64,000 bases of DNA from CAVVYA01 sp963752345 (GCA_963752345.1 CAVVYA010000002.1:186001-250000), one strand, 5' to 3'. Positions 28,217 to 38,047 are shown, counted from the stretch's first letter. The notes: generated by a model not told the origin, from the sequence alone. Numbers and translations are program-made.

Positions 28217-29359
28217 ATGGCGACAATGCAAGCGGCGATGACTGCGCCCGTCCAGCCTATGGTGAAAGAGCCTGTTTGGGCGCTCGGGCTGATGAGCGGG
28301 ACCTCGCTCGACGGCGTCGACGCCGCGCTGATTCGCACCGACGGCGAAACGATCACCGATTTCGGAGCAGCCCTGACGGTGGCTTACGATGGCGATCTGC
28401 GCGAGCGGATTCGCGGCGTGCTCGGCGCCGACAAGCTGGCCCGCGCGTCGGCCGGCGTGGCCCGCGCCGTCACCCTTGCCCATGTCGAGGCGGTGCGCAT
28501 CCTGCTGACGCGCAGCCAGTTTGCCGTCGACGACCTCAAGGTCATCGGATTCCACGGCCATACCATCCTGCATCGCCCCGATGCCGGCATCACCCGGCAG
28601 ATCGGCGACGGCGGCCTGCTGGCGCGGCTGACCGGCTTCCCGGTGGTCAACGATTTCCGCACCGCGGACGTGGCGGCGGGCGGCCAGGGCGCGCCGCTGG
28701 TGCCGCTGTTCCACCGCGCGCTTGCCGCGAAGCTGCCGCTGCCCTTGGCGGTGCTCAATCTCGGCGGCGTCGGAAACGTCACCTGGATCGGGTCGTGCGA
28801 CGGCGACGAGGAGATCCTGGCGTTCGACACGGGGCCGGGCAACGCGCTGCTCGACGATTGGGTGCGCCGTCACACCGGCCGCGCGTTCGACGAGAACGGC
28901 GCCATCGCCGCGTCGGGCACCGTCAATCGGCAAGCGCTCGAAGCCTTGCTGGCCAATCCGTTCTTCGCCCGCCGGCCGCCCAAATCGCTCGATCGCAACC
29001 ACTTCAACATCACGGTCATGGCGGGCTTGCCGGTGAACGACGGCGCCGCGACTCTCGCCGCATTCACCGCGGCGGCGGTGGCGCGTGCCCAGGATCACCT
29101 GCCGGCGGCGCCGAAACAGTGGCTGGTGTGCGGCGGCGGCCGCCACAATGCGGCGCTGATGACGGCCCTGCGCGCGGCGCTCTCGGCGCCGGTCGAAGCG
29201 GTCGAGACGGTGGGCTGGGACGGCGACGCGCTGGAGGCGCAGGCCTTCGGCTTTCTCGCGGTGCGCAGCCTGCGCAGCCTGCCCCTGAGCCTGCCGCGCA
29301 CCACCGGCGTCCGCCAGCCCATGGCGGGCGGCAAGCTGCATTTGCCCGTCAGCGGGTGA
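28217..29359 (+). CDS. anmK: Anhydro-N-acetylmuramic acid kinase
   Basis: Cytosolic recycling enzyme that opens and phosphorylates 1,6-anhydro-MurNAc to MurNAc-6-phosphate, salvaging cell-wall turnover products. The family signature MSGTSLDGVDAAL (residues about 26-40) binds phosphate; FHGHTILHRP, NDFRTADVAAGGQGAPLVP and NLGGVGNVTWI are further conserved blocks, and CGGGRHN lies near the end. Length (380 aa) is usual; the first 14 residues are poorly conserved, so a start at 28259 is possible. It is divergent from tyrS, the normal alphaproteobacterial arrangement. Confidence 0.93.
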   Translation: MATMQAAMTAPVQPMVKEPVWALGLMSGTSLDGVDAALIRTDGETITDFGAALTVAYDGDLRERIRGVLGADKLARASAGVARAVTLAHVEAVRILLTRSQFAVDDLKVIGFHGHTILHRPDAGITRQIGDGGLLARLTGFPVVNDFRTADVAAGGQGAPLVPLFHRALAAKLPLPLAVLNLGGVGNVTWIGSCDGDEEILAFDTGPGNALLDDWVRRHTGRAFDENGAIAASGTVNRQALEALLANPFFARRPPKSLDRNHFNITVMAGLPVNDGAATLAAFTAAAVARAQDHLPAAPKQWLVCGGGRHNAALMTALRAALSAPVEAVETVGWDGDALEAQAFGFLAVRSLRSLPLSLPRTTGVRQPMAGGKLHLPVSG

Positions 29360-29390
29360 GCGCAGGACAATCCCGAATGGTCCCGCCCTT

Positions 29391-29487
29391 GCCCTCGATG
29401 GAGGAGGGACGGGTGGGGATGATTCGAAGGAAGATGGCACCCGGGCGCCGCACCCCCCACCTAACCTCCCCCACGAGGGGGGAGGGA
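29391..29487. repeat. REP-like GC-rich palindromic repeat
   Basis: Two related G/C-run units lie between anmK and the hydrolase: GGAGGAGGGACGGGTGGGG near 29399-29418 and the hairpin CCTCCCC ... GGGGAGG at 29465-29485. The pattern resembles the dispersed extragenic palindromes of many alphaproteobacteria. Confidence 0.6.
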
Positions 29488-29530
29488 AAGTGATGAAACC
29501 GAAGCCTGGATTGAGCCTGAGAGCTTTTGC

Positions 29531-30196
29531 CTAGCTGGCTTTGGCGATGTTCGGCGAGGCGCCGAGCGCCTTGTCGAGATACTTGTCGACGATGCCGTTC
29601 AACTCGTCGAGCTTGTCGGTGAAGAAATGATTGGCGCCCTTGATCAGCTTGTATTCGACCGTGATGTCGCGCTGATGGGCCAGCTTGTGCGCGAGCTTGG
29701 CCACGTCGGCCTCGGGCACCGTCTCGTCGCGGTCGCCTTGGACGATCAGCCCGGAAGCCGGGCAGGGGGCGAGGAACGAGAAATCATAGTTGTTGGCCGG
29801 CGGCGACACGGAAATGAAGCCTTCGATTTCCGGCCGGCGCATCAGCAACTGCATGCCGATCCAGGCGCCGAAGGAAAATCCGGCAATCCAGCAGCGTGAC
29901 GCGTCGGGATTGTGGGCCTGCAGCCAATCGAGCGCCGCGGCCGCGTCGCTCAACTCGCCGGTGCCATGATCGAAGCCGCCCTGGGAGCGTCCGACGCCGC
30001 GGAAATTGAATCGCAGCGCGGAGAAGCGGCGCTGTGCGAAGGCATGAAACAGGTTGTAGACAACCTTGTTGTTCATCGTGCCGCCGTGCTGCGGGTGGGG
30101 ATGCAGCAGCAGCACGATCGGCGCGTTGGGCTCCTTGCCGTGCTGATAACGGCCCTCGATCCGCCCATCGGGACCGTTGAAAATTACATCTGGCAT
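29531..30196 (-). CDS. Alpha/beta hydrolase (COG2945-like)
   Basis: A 221-aa cytoplasmic alpha/beta hydrolase. The catalytic triad is Ser in GFSFGAW (near residue 107), Asp in VQGDRDETVP and His in KGANHFF. LLLHPHPQHGGTMNNKVV forms the oxyanion region, and LRFNFRGVGRSQGGFDHG is the conserved strand-loop of this family, which has no known physiological substrate. In related genomes it often lies near cysE-iscR genes, as here. It is transcribed away from them. Confidence 0.82.
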   Translation of the reverse strand: MPDVIFNGPDGRIEGRYQHGKEPNAPIVLLLHPHPQHGGTMNNKVVYNLFHAFAQRRFSALRFNFRGVGRSQGGFDHGTGELSDAAAALDWLQAHNPDASRCWIAGFSFGAWIGMQLLMRRPEIEGFISVSPPANNYDFSFLAPCPASGLIVQGDRDETVPEADVAKLAHKLAHQRDITVEYKLIKGANHFFTDKLDELNGIVDKYLDKALGASPNIAKAS

Positions 30197-30486
30197 CGTG
30201 CACCTGCCTGCTGCGACGGGGTCTGAAATCGCCCCAAAACTGAGTAAGACACTGGGTTAATCGACATGGTAGATTTACCTTTCCAGGCAGCTAAACTTGA
30301 CCCCGCTGCATGGGATATTTATATGGGTTTGGTCGTTTCCAAGATGGACGGGATTCCAAATTTCGGCGAGGCACGGCATGCCGGCTTTCGGCCGGCCCGA
30401 TGCATGATCGGGGGTGGCCAGCGGGCCGCGCGCTTCAAAGCGCTGGAATACTTGCCATAACTCGCAACAATACCATAGCAGGCCCT

Positions 30487-31302
30487 ATGTTTTTCAAAAC
30501 TCTTCGCAGCGATATCGACTCGATGATGGCCCGCGACCCGGCCGCCCGCTCGCGGCTCGAGGTGATTTTTTGCTATCCCGGCTTCCATGCCCTCTTGATC
30601 TATCGCCTGGCCCACGGCGCCTGGCGCCGCGGATTCCATCTTTTGGGGCGCTGGTTGTCACATTTGGGGCGGTTTTTGACCGGAATCGAGATCCATCCCG
30701 GGGCCGAGGTCGGCGAACGGCTGTTTATCGACCATGGCATGGCCGTGGTGATCGGCGAAACCGCCGTGATCGGCAACGACGTCACGCTCTACCAGGGCGT
30801 CACCCTGGGGGGCACCTCGCTCAAGGGCGGCAAGCGCCACCCGACCCTGGAGGACAACGTGATCGTCGGCGCCGGCGCCCAGGTGCTCGGCCCGATCACG
30901 GTCGGCCAGGGCGCCCGCATCGGCGCCAATGCCGTGGTGCTCAAGGATGTCGCACCCTGCGCCACCATGGTCGGCATTCCGGCCCGCCCGGTGGTGGCGC
31001 GCGAAGCCTCGCTGCGCGAACTCGCCCACCGCGAGACCTACGACGGCGCGCCGGTCAGCGCCGAGCTTCTCGCCGAGGAGTTTCGCCATTCGTCCGATGC
31101 CGGTATGGACCGCGAGGAATTCGTCGCCTATGGCACGCCTTCGGCCGACCTGCCCGATCCGGTGGCGCGCGCCATCGACGCCTTGGTCGAGCAGGTCAAT
31201 ACGCTCAAGGCACGCATCGAGGAGTTGGAGCGCAAGGGTGATTCGGAGCTCGAGCCCGACGAAGCCGCCCAGGAGCGCTCCAAAGCGGCGTACCACGGCT
31301 GA
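30487..31302 (+). CDS. cysE: Serine O-acetyltransferase
   Basis: Makes O-acetylserine from serine and acetyl-CoA, the first step of cysteine synthesis. ATG 30487 (MFFKTLRSDIDSMMARDPAARS) is the family start; a longer frame upstream is not conserved. The N-terminal helices are followed by a left-handed beta-helix of hexapeptide repeats (GMAVVIGETAVIGNDVTLYQGVT). The catalytic His lies in FIDHGMAV and a second in GGKRHPT. The C-terminus extends as a coiled helix (ALVEQVNTLKARIEELERK). Its place before iscR and two cysteine desulfurases puts cysteine supply next to sulfur mobilisation. Confidence 0.93.
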   Translation: MFFKTLRSDIDSMMARDPAARSRLEVIFCYPGFHALLIYRLAHGAWRRGFHLLGRWLSHLGRFLTGIEIHPGAEVGERLFIDHGMAVVIGETAVIGNDVTLYQGVTLGGTSLKGGKRHPTLEDNVIVGAGAQVLGPITVGQGARIGANAVVLKDVAPCATMVGIPARPVVAREASLRELAHRETYDGAPVSAELLAEEFRHSSDAGMDREEFVAYGTPSADLPDPVARAIDALVEQVNTLKARIEELERKGDSELEPDEAAQERSKAAYHG

Positions 31303-31447
31303 CCATGGCGCGTGCCGCGCGCGTCAGCATTTCCTGAGCACCGCGCCAGCGAGCGGCGCCGGGCGGGTTCGAGCCGCGCGGCAAGGTGTCGGACCGCGTG
31401 ACCTGGGGAATAGGCGCCACGCGTGAGCGGGCGAAGCGGAGGGAACG

Positions 31448-31918
31448 GTGAAGCTGAGCACGAAGGGCCGCTACGCGGTCATGGCGATGGCTGATCTGGC
31501 GAAGAACACCGGCTCCGACAATGCCGGCGTGCGGCCCATTTCGCTGGCCGACATCGCCGCGCGCCAGGAAATCTCGCTGTCCTATCTCGAGCAATTGTTC
31601 GCGCGCTTGCGCCGCGGCGGCTTGGTGAAGAGCGTGCGCGGCCCGGGCGGCGGTTACCTGCTCGCCGCCCCGCCGGACCAGATGCGCATCGCCGACATCA
31701 TCCTCGCGGTCGACGAACCGATCCGCGCCACGCGCTGCATGCCGGGCAGCCCGCGCGGCTGCACCGGATTCCAGGGCCGCTGCATCACCCACGACCTGTG
31801 GGAAGAGCTCGGCAATCACATTCACCTGTTCCTCAATTCCGTCTCCCTCGCCGATGTGTGCGAGCGCCGCGTGCTCGGCCAGTCCGGCGCGCTTCACCGC
31901 AGCGCCGCGGCCGAATAG
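31448..31918 (+). CDS. iscR: Rrf2-family Fe-S cluster regulator IscR
   Basis: A 156-aa winged-helix regulator that senses Fe-S status through a bound [2Fe-2S] cluster. It starts at GTG 31448 behind a GGAGGG ribosome site (MKLSTKGRYAVMAM is the family start). The DNA-binding part has ISLSYLEQLFARLRRGGLVKSVRGPGGGY. The cluster ligands are three Cys and a His (C-x7-C-x6-C-x2-H in RCMPGSPRGCTGFQGRCITH). It is the first gene before the desulfurases and probably controls this operon. No IscR site could be marked with confidence in the 145 bases before it. Confidence 0.92.
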   Translation: MKLSTKGRYAVMAMADLAKNTGSDNAGVRPISLADIAARQEISLSYLEQLFARLRRGGLVKSVRGPGGGYLLAAPPDQMRIADIILAVDEPIRATRCMPGSPRGCTGFQGRCITHDLWEELGNHIHLFLNSVSLADVCERRVLGQSGALHRSAAAE

Positions 31919-31931
31919 CAGGCCCGCGCCC

Positions 31932-33097
31932 ATGTCCGCCCTGTCCCCCGTCTATCTCGATTACAACGCCACCGCGCCGCTCAAGCCCGCGGCCAAGGCG
32001 GCGATGATCGAGGCCATGGAGCTGACCGGCAATCCGTCCTCGGTGCACCGCTTCGGCCGTCTGGCGCGCCGCATGCTCGAGCAGTCGCGCGCCAAGGTCG
32101 CGGCACTGGCCGGCACGGCGCCGGCCGCCATCGTCTTCACCTCGGGCGGCACCGAAGCCAATGGGCTGGCGCTGCTCGGCAGCGGGCGCCAGCGCGCGCT
32201 GGTCTCCGCCATCGAACATGATTCGGTGCGCGCCGCTGTCCGGCCGCTGCCCCATGCCGGCGAAATTCCGGTCACCGCCAACGGCCTGGTCGATCTCGCG
32301 GCACTCGACCGTCTGCTCGGCAGCGATGCCGGCGATACCATCGTGTCGGTGATGCTCGCCAACAACGAGACCGGCGTGGTCCAGCCGGTCGCCGAGGTCG
32401 CTGCCCTGGCCCATGCCCGCGGTGCGCTGGTCCATTGCGACGCGGTGCAGGCGGCGGGCAAGCTCGCGCTCGATATGGCCGCGCTCGGCGTCGATCTGCT
32501 GACTCTCTCCGGCCATAAGATCGGCGGTCCGGCCGGCGTCGGCGCGCTGGTGGTGCGCGACGGATTGGATCTGCTGCCGCTGATGGTCGGCGGCGGCCAG
32601 GAGCGCCGCCGTCGCGGCGGCACGGAAAACCTGACCGGCATCGCCGGATTCGGCGCGGCGGCCGAGGCAGCGGTCGGCGACGTCGCCGATCAGCCGCGCC
32701 TCGCCGCCTTGCGCGACCGCATCGAGGCCGGGGTGCGCTCCCTGGCGCCGGGCGCCCGCGTTTTCGGCGCCGATGCGCCGCGCCTGGCGAACACGAGCTG
32801 CCTGTCCATGCCGGGTGTGGCCAGCGAGATTCAGGTCATGGCGTTCGATCTCGCCGGCGTGGCGGTCAGCGCCGGCGCCGCCTGTTCGTCGGGCAAGGTC
32901 GCCGCCTCCCATGTGCTGCGCGCCATGGGCGTGGACGAGGCCGCGGCCGCGAGCGCGATCCGCGTCAGCCTCGGCTGGCGCAGCGCGGCGGCCGACGTCG
33001 AGGCTTTCCTGCGGCCTGGGGCGAGCTTTATGCGCGCGCCGGCGGTCGTGATACACATTCACGCGCCGGCCGGCGCAGCGCTGCGCCGGCCGCCTGA
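31932..33097 (+). CDS. Cysteine desulfurase, NifS/IscS-like, first copy (one frameshift near the end)
   Basis: PLP enzyme that removes sulfur from cysteine as a persulfide. It begins MSALSPVYLDYNATAPLKP at 31932. PLP-binding Lys is in TLSGHKIGGPAG; the catalytic Cys lies in SAGAACSSGKVAASH. Near 33013 the frame changes: the alternative frame reads AWGELYARAGG and stops at 33097, 10 bases before iscS, whereas the annotated frame runs on into iscS and would make a false fusion. The protein is about 388 aa. It is a divergent paralogue of the next gene. Confidence 0.88.
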
Positions 33098-33107
33098 AAG
33101 AGTTCTC

Positions 33108-34330
33108 ATGAGCAACATGAACGCAGCACACGGGCCAAGCAGCGACAAGCGCCCAGCCCGTCCGATCTACCTGGACAACCACGCCACCACGCCGCTCGAT
33201 CCGCGCGTGCTCGACGCCATGCTGCCCTATTTCACCGAGAAGTTCGGCAATCCCCATTCGGTCAGCCACCTTTACGGCTACGAAGCGGAGGAGGGGGTCG
33301 AGCTGGCGCGCGAGCAGATCGCGGCGCTGATCGGCGCCGAAGCGCGCGAGATCGTCTTCACCTCCGGCGCCACGGAATCCAACAATCTGGCGATCAACGG
33401 CGCGGCGACATTCCAGGGCCAGCGCCGACGCCATATCGTCACCGCCGTCACCGAGCACAAATGCGTGCTCGAGAGCGTCCGCCGGCTCGAGCGCGAGGGC
33501 TGCCGCGTCACCTGGCTGCCGGTCGATGCCAAGGGCCATGTCGACCTCGACCAGCTCGCGGCGGCCATCAGCGAGGACACCGCTGCTGGTCTCCATCATG
33601 GCGGTGAACAACGAGATCGGCACCATCGAGCCGCTGGCCGAGATCGGCGCGCTGTGCCGCGCCAAGGGCGCCTGGCTGCACACCGACGCGGCCCAGGCCT
33701 TCGGCAAGATTCCGCTCGACGTCGCGGCCATGAACATCGACCTGATGAGCATCTCCGGCCATAAGATCTACGGCCCGAAGGGTATCGGCGCGCTTTATGT
33801 CCGGCGCCGGCCGCGCGTGCGCCTGGCGCCGCTGTTCGACGGCGGCGGGCAGGAGCGCGGCCATCGCTCGGGCACCTTGCCGGCGCCGCTCTGCGTCGGG
33901 CTCGGCGAGGCCGCGCGACATCGCCCGCCAGGAGATGGCGGCCGAAGCCGCGCGCCTCACCGCGCTGACCAGCCGGCTGCGCGACGGCATTGTCGGCCGC
34001 CTCGACGGGGTACGGCTCAATGGCGACCCGGTGGCCCGGGTGCCGGGCAATCTGAACATGAGTTTCGAAACGGTCGATGCCGCCGCGCTGATCGCCGCGC
34101 TGACCGGGGTGGCCCTGTCGTCCGGCTCGGCCTGCACTTCGGCGGTGGTCGAGCCGTCCCACGTGCTGCGCGCCATCGGCCTGTCGGACGAGGCGGCGCG
34201 GGCGTCCTTGCGTTTCGGCATCGGGCGCTTTAACACGGGGGCCGAAATCGACAGCGTGATCGAGGCGGTCGTCGCCGCGGTGACCGAATTGCGCCGCCAG
34301 GGCGCCGCGGGCTCCCGGGCCGCCGAGTGA
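33108..34330 (+). CDS. iscS: Cysteine desulfurase IscS (two frameshifts)
   Basis: Main sulfur donor for Fe-S clusters and tRNA thiolation. It starts at ATG 33108 (MSNMNAAHGPSSDK), with IYLDNHATTPLDPRV as the family start. PLP Lys is in SISGHKIYGPKGIG and the catalytic Cys in SSGSACTSAVVEPSH. The frame changes near 33581 (ISEDT to LLVSIMAVNNEIG) and near 33915 (GEAAR to DIARQEMAAEAARL). Joined, it is about 407 aa. Notably no iscU, iscA, hscB or hscA gene follows; the ferredoxin gene is next. Confidence 0.9.
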
Positions 34331-34423
34331 ACCGCGTGCCCGCCTCGATTGTTTCTGAGCCTGAGACCGTTCCGCCTAACCCTGTTCCGCCCGCCCTGTT
34401 CCGTTCGAGTTGAGAGAGGACCG

Positions 34424-34753
34424 ATGCCCAAGATGACGTTCGTCGACCCCAACGGCACACGCCACGAAGTGGATGCGCCGGTCGGCCTTTCGGTCCTCGA
34501 AATCGCCCATAGCAACAACATCGACCTGGAAGGCGCCTGCGAAGGCTCGCTCGCCTGCTCGACCTGCCACGTGATCGTCGATGGCGAGGATTTCGAGCGG
34601 CTGGCCGAGCCGACCGAGGACGAGGAGGACATGCTCGACCTGGCCTTCGGCCTGACGCGCACCTCGCGGCTCGGCTGCCAGATCATCATGAGCGACGAGC
34701 TCGACGGCCTGACGGTCACGCTGCCGACCGAAACCCGCAACATGCAGAAGTGA
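34424..34753 (+). CDS. fdx: [2Fe-2S] ferredoxin, ISC type
   Basis: A 109-aa adrenodoxin-type ferredoxin giving electrons for Fe-S assembly. ATG 34424 follows GAGAGAGGA. The four cluster ligands are in CEGSLACSTC (C-x5-C-x2-C) and SRLGCQ. TFVDPNGTRHEVDAPVG is the conserved N-terminal strand. It lies between iscS and mnmA and is intact. Confidence 0.93.
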   Translation: MPKMTFVDPNGTRHEVDAPVGLSVLEIAHSNNIDLEGACEGSLACSTCHVIVDGEDFERLAEPTEDEEDMLDLAFGLTRTSRLGCQIIMSDELDGLTVTLPTETRNMQK

Positions 34754-34840
34754 GGAAGGGCCGCCGCCCGCTCCGGCCATGACCGCCACCGTCACCCTAG
34801 ACTCGCCACCGCTGCGCGCAGACGACCGCGCCTCGGGCGC

Positions 34841-35951
34841 GTGAACCGGCTCGGCTTCGCCAAGCCGGCGGCCGCGACGCGCGTGGTGGTCGCCATGTCG
34901 GGCGGCGTCGATTCCTCGACCGTGGCGGCGCTGCTGGCCGACGACGGCTTCGAGGTCATCGGCATCACCCTGCAGCTCTACGATCATGGCGCGGCGGTCA
35001 ACCGCAAGGGCGCCTGCTGCGCCGGCGAGGACATCCACGATGCGCGCCAGGTCGCCGAGCGGCTCGCCATTCCGCATTACGTGCTGGACTACGAGGAGCG
35101 CTTCCGGCGCGACGTGATCGCGCCGTTCGCCGCCGCCTATGCCGCGGGCGAGACGCCGATTCCCTGCGTCGCCTGCAACCGCACGGTGAAGTTTCGCGAC
35201 CTGCTGGCCGCCGCGCGCGATCTCGGCGCCGATGCGCTGGCCACCGGCCACTACGCGCGGCGCATCGCCGGCGCCAACGGCGCGGAATTGCACCAGGCCG
35301 CCGATGCGGCGCGCGACCAGAGCTATTTCCTGTTCGGCACCACGCCGGCGCAGCTCGACCTGCTGCGCTTCCCGCTCGGCGATCTGGCGAGCAAGGCGGA
35401 GACCCGCGCGCTCGCGGCCCGCTTCGGCCTCGCCATCGCCGACAAGCCGGACAGCCAGGACATCTGCTTCGTGCCCAACGGCAGCTATGCCCGGGTGGTC
35501 GAGAAGCTGCGCCCGGGCGCCGCCGAGCCCGGCGACATCGTGCATGTCGACGGCACCGTGCTCGGCCGCCACGCCGGCATCATCCACTACACCATCGGCC
35601 AGCGCCGCGGCCTCGGCATCGCCAGCGAACGGCCGCTCTATGTGGTGCAGGCTCGATCCGGCGACCCGGCGCGTCGTGGTCGGCCCGGAAGACGCGCTCG
35701 GCAAGCGGCGCATTGCGCTGCGCGAGGTCAATTGGCTCGGCGACCGGCCGCTGTCAGACGAGGGCATCGCCGTCGCGGTGAAGATCCGCTCGGCCCACGG
35801 CCCGGTGCCGGCTATGCTGTCCGGCAGGCCCGACGGCGGCGCCGAGGTGCTGTTCGATACGCCCGAGCGCGCCGTGGCCCCGGGCCAGGCCTGCGTGTTC
35901 TATGCCGGCACCCGCGTGCTCGGCGGCGGCTTCATCTGCCGCGAAGACTGA
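34841..35951 (+). CDS. mnmA: tRNA 2-thiouridylase MnmA (one frameshift)
   Basis: Thiolates U34 of tRNA-Glu, -Gln and -Lys using sulfur relayed from IscS. It starts at GTG 34841. The PP-loop is VVVAMSGGVDSSTVAAL. The catalytic Cys pair is in PIPCVACNRTVKF and DSQDICFVPNGSY. The frame changes near 35650 (YVVQ to LDPATRRVVVGPEDALGKR), after which the C-terminal beta-barrel continues to 35951. A decayed copy of the last 250 bases of the gene lies at 37205-37451, on the far side of the next receptor gene. About 369 aa. Confidence 0.92.
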
Positions 35952-36060
35952 CGAGAAGCGACGACGACGAAACCCTCGCAGAAGGGAAGACCGGGTTGCG
36001 GCGGCAGACAGATCGCCGGACCTGGTGCGAGAAGCGAAACACAGGTGAGGAGAAGCCAGC

Positions 36061-37119
36061 ATGAAACTGCAATGGGTGTTTGCGGCAGCCTGCGCTTTGT
36101 CGGCCGTCACGGCCGCGGCGGCCCGTGCCGATTCCGAACAGGACTTTTTTCGCGGCAAGACCGTGACGGTGGTCGTCGGGTTCACGCCGGGTGGCGGTTA
36201 CGACACCTATGCGCGGCTCCTCGCGCGCCATTGGGGTTCTCATCTGCCGAGCAAACCGACCATCGTCGTGCAGAACATGCCGGGCGCCTCGGGCATCGCG
36301 TCCGGCAACTATCTGTATGACCGGGCGCCGCGCGACGGCTCGGTGACGGCGATTTTCAACAAGGCGATGCCGACTTACGAAGTCCTCCAGCAGCAGGGCG
36401 TCCGTTTCAAGTCGAAGGAGTTGACCTGGATCGGCAGCATGGAAGCCGGCCATGGCACCATCGCGACCTGGACGGCCAGCGGCATCACCTCGATGGAGGA
36501 TGCCAAGAAGCGCGACGTCATCATGGGCGCCGTCACCGTCAACGGCAGCATGGGATTTCTGCCCGCGATGGCGAACAGCCTTCTCGGCACCCGTTTCAAG
36601 ATCATTTCCGGCTATCCCGGCTCGACGGAAGTGATCCGCGCCATGGAGCAGGGCGAGGTCGAGGGCATCGGCGAGGCGCCGTGGTCCACATGGACCAGCC
36701 TCCATCCACAGTGGGTGCGTGACAAGACGATCACCGTGCTGGCGCAGACCGGCGATAAAGCCAACCCGGAGATAGCGGCGCCGCTGCTCTCCGACCTCGC
36801 GCCGGACGAGCGGGCGCGGAAGATCATTCGCTTCATAACGGCCGATGTGGCGATCGGGCGCACGATCGTCGCGCCGCCCGGCTTGGCTCCCGCCCGCACC
36901 GAGACGCTGCGCCGAAGCTTCGACAAGGCGATGGCGGATCGAGCGCTGATCGATGAAGGTGCCCGATTGAAGCTCGAACTCAGCGCGGTGTCCGGCGAGC
37001 AGGTCGAAAAACTGATCGCGGAACTCATCGATACGCCGGAGAGCATCGTCAAAGAAGGAACGGCGGCGATCGATCCCAAGCGGCTCGTGCAGAAAGACCT
37101 GAGCAAACCCGCACGATGA
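36061..37119 (+). CDS. TctC/Bug-type periplasmic receptor
   Basis: A 352-aa secreted binding protein (signal MKLQWVFAAACALSAV...ARA). Family blocks are GKTVTVVVGFTPGGGYDTYARLLARH, LPSKPTIVVQNMPGASG and GEVEGIGEA. It is intact. It sits between mnmA and a partial mnmA duplicate, which suggests arrival by a duplication or insertion event at the mnmA 3' end. No permease genes are nearby. A ribosome site (GAGGAGAAG) lies before the ATG. Confidence 0.85.
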   Translation: MKLQWVFAAACALSAVTAAAARADSEQDFFRGKTVTVVVGFTPGGGYDTYARLLARHWGSHLPSKPTIVVQNMPGASGIASGNYLYDRAPRDGSVTAIFNKAMPTYEVLQQQGVRFKSKELTWIGSMEAGHGTIATWTASGITSMEDAKKRDVIMGAVTVNGSMGFLPAMANSLLGTRFKIISGYPGSTEVIRAMEQGEVEGIGEAPWSTWTSLHPQWVRDKTITVLAQTGDKANPEIAAPLLSDLAPDERARKIIRFITADVAIGRTIVAPPGLAPARTETLRRSFDKAMADRALIDEGARLKLELSAVSGEQVEKLIAELIDTPESIVKEGTAAIDPKRLVQKDLSKPAR

Positions 37120-37204
37120 TGCCGCAGGCGGGCCGGCTGGAGGCGGTGCCCGGCCGGGCTCATGGGGTAACGGGAAGGAGTGGTGGCGGAGCACCGCCGG
37201 CGCC

Positions 37205-37451
37205 GGGCAAGCGGCGCATGACGCTACGCGACGTCAATGGCTCGGCGATTGCCGCTGTCCAGAGGGCATGGCCGTGGCGGTGAAGATCCGCTCGGCCCCC
37301 GGCCCCGTGCCGGCTACACTGTTCGGCAAGCCTGACGGCGGCGGCGAAGTCCCGTTGGATACGCCCGAGCGCGCCGTCGCCCTCGGCCAGGCCGGCGTGT
37401 TCTATGCCGATACCCGCGTGCAGCGGCGGCTTCATTTGCCGCGACGGCTGA
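37205..37451 (+). pseudogene. Decayed duplicate of the mnmA 3' end
   Basis: The segment aligns by eye with mnmA bases 35699-35951: GGCAAGCGGCGCAT, GTGAAGATCCGCTCGGCC and GATACGCCCGAGCGCGCCGT are shared. It covers only the C-terminal barrel, is out of frame in places, and ends at a matching TGA. The 85-aa reading frame from 37268 that continues past it is probably not a gene. Confidence 0.85.
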
Positions 37452-37735
37452 CGTTCGCCCCGGCGGGGATGTATCGTCGCCGCTTCCGCTCCATTTATAT
37501 GAAAGATTTGGCGGAAAAGCCGTAAGGCCGCCCGCGGCGGTCAGGTAAATCAATCGGGGGAGACCTCGTGAGATCTGCGGAAGGCCGCGTCCACGTCCCA
37601 TTCGATGGGGAACGCATAGACTATTGATATCGATTGATGACTTGCAGCAATCGGACGAGATCGACCGCTGTTGGATGGGCAGAAGCCCGCAGCCGCGGAA
37701 TAGCATGACGGTGTTCCCGTCGGACAGGAGACAAG
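37452..37735. other. Non-coding stretch after the mnmA fragment
   Basis: About 280 bases with no supported gene. Nothing specific is seen apart from an AGGAGAC ribosome site at the right end for the next gene. Confidence 0.4.
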
Positions 37736-38047
37736 ATGAGCCACGGCCGATACGGACCGTCATCGCAGGATGAGCGAATCTCTGAGGCCGGTCGAGAGCA
37801 GTGCGCGGCGATCGAGCGTCAAAGGCGAGCCGTCTTCACCCAGATGGCTGCGCTTCACAGGCAAGAAAACCCACAAGACGAAAGCGACGAAGCTCTCGCG
37901 CAGATGATCGAGAACTGGGCGCAGGCCGAAGTCGACCATGCGTCCGGCCTCGAAGCGAAGACTCCGTTGGAGAAGCTACTGAAACAACATCATGATCTCG
38001 GCGAGGATATCATGGATGTCGTGGCCGAGAATCTCCCTTGTGATTGA
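37736..38047 (+). CDS. Small unknown acidic/helical protein before groESL
   Basis: A 103-aa soluble protein, not recognised. It is rich in Glu, Gln and Ala and predicted mostly helical (EQCAAIERQRRAVFTQMAALH, LAQMIENWAQAEVDHASG, LLKQHHDLGEDIMDVVAENL). AGGAGAC sits well before the ATG. It lies 200 bases before groES and may be a stress gene, but only position supports that. Composition is slightly less GC-rich than average. Confidence 0.6.
   Translation: MSHGRYGPSSQDERISEAGREQCAAIERQRRAVFTQMAALHRQENPQDESDEALAQMIENWAQAEVDHASGLEAKTPLEKLLKQHHDLGEDIMDVVAENLPCD

Noticed and set aside
30266..30460. 64-codon frame upstream of cysE
   Set aside because: No ribosome site, no conserved features, and it overlaps the likely cysE promoter region.
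31932..33590. A fused double cysteine desulfurase
   Set aside because: The continuous frame arises from a frameshift near 33013. The alternative frame ends the first enzyme normally (AWGELYARAGG, stop 33097), and iscS has its own start at 33108.
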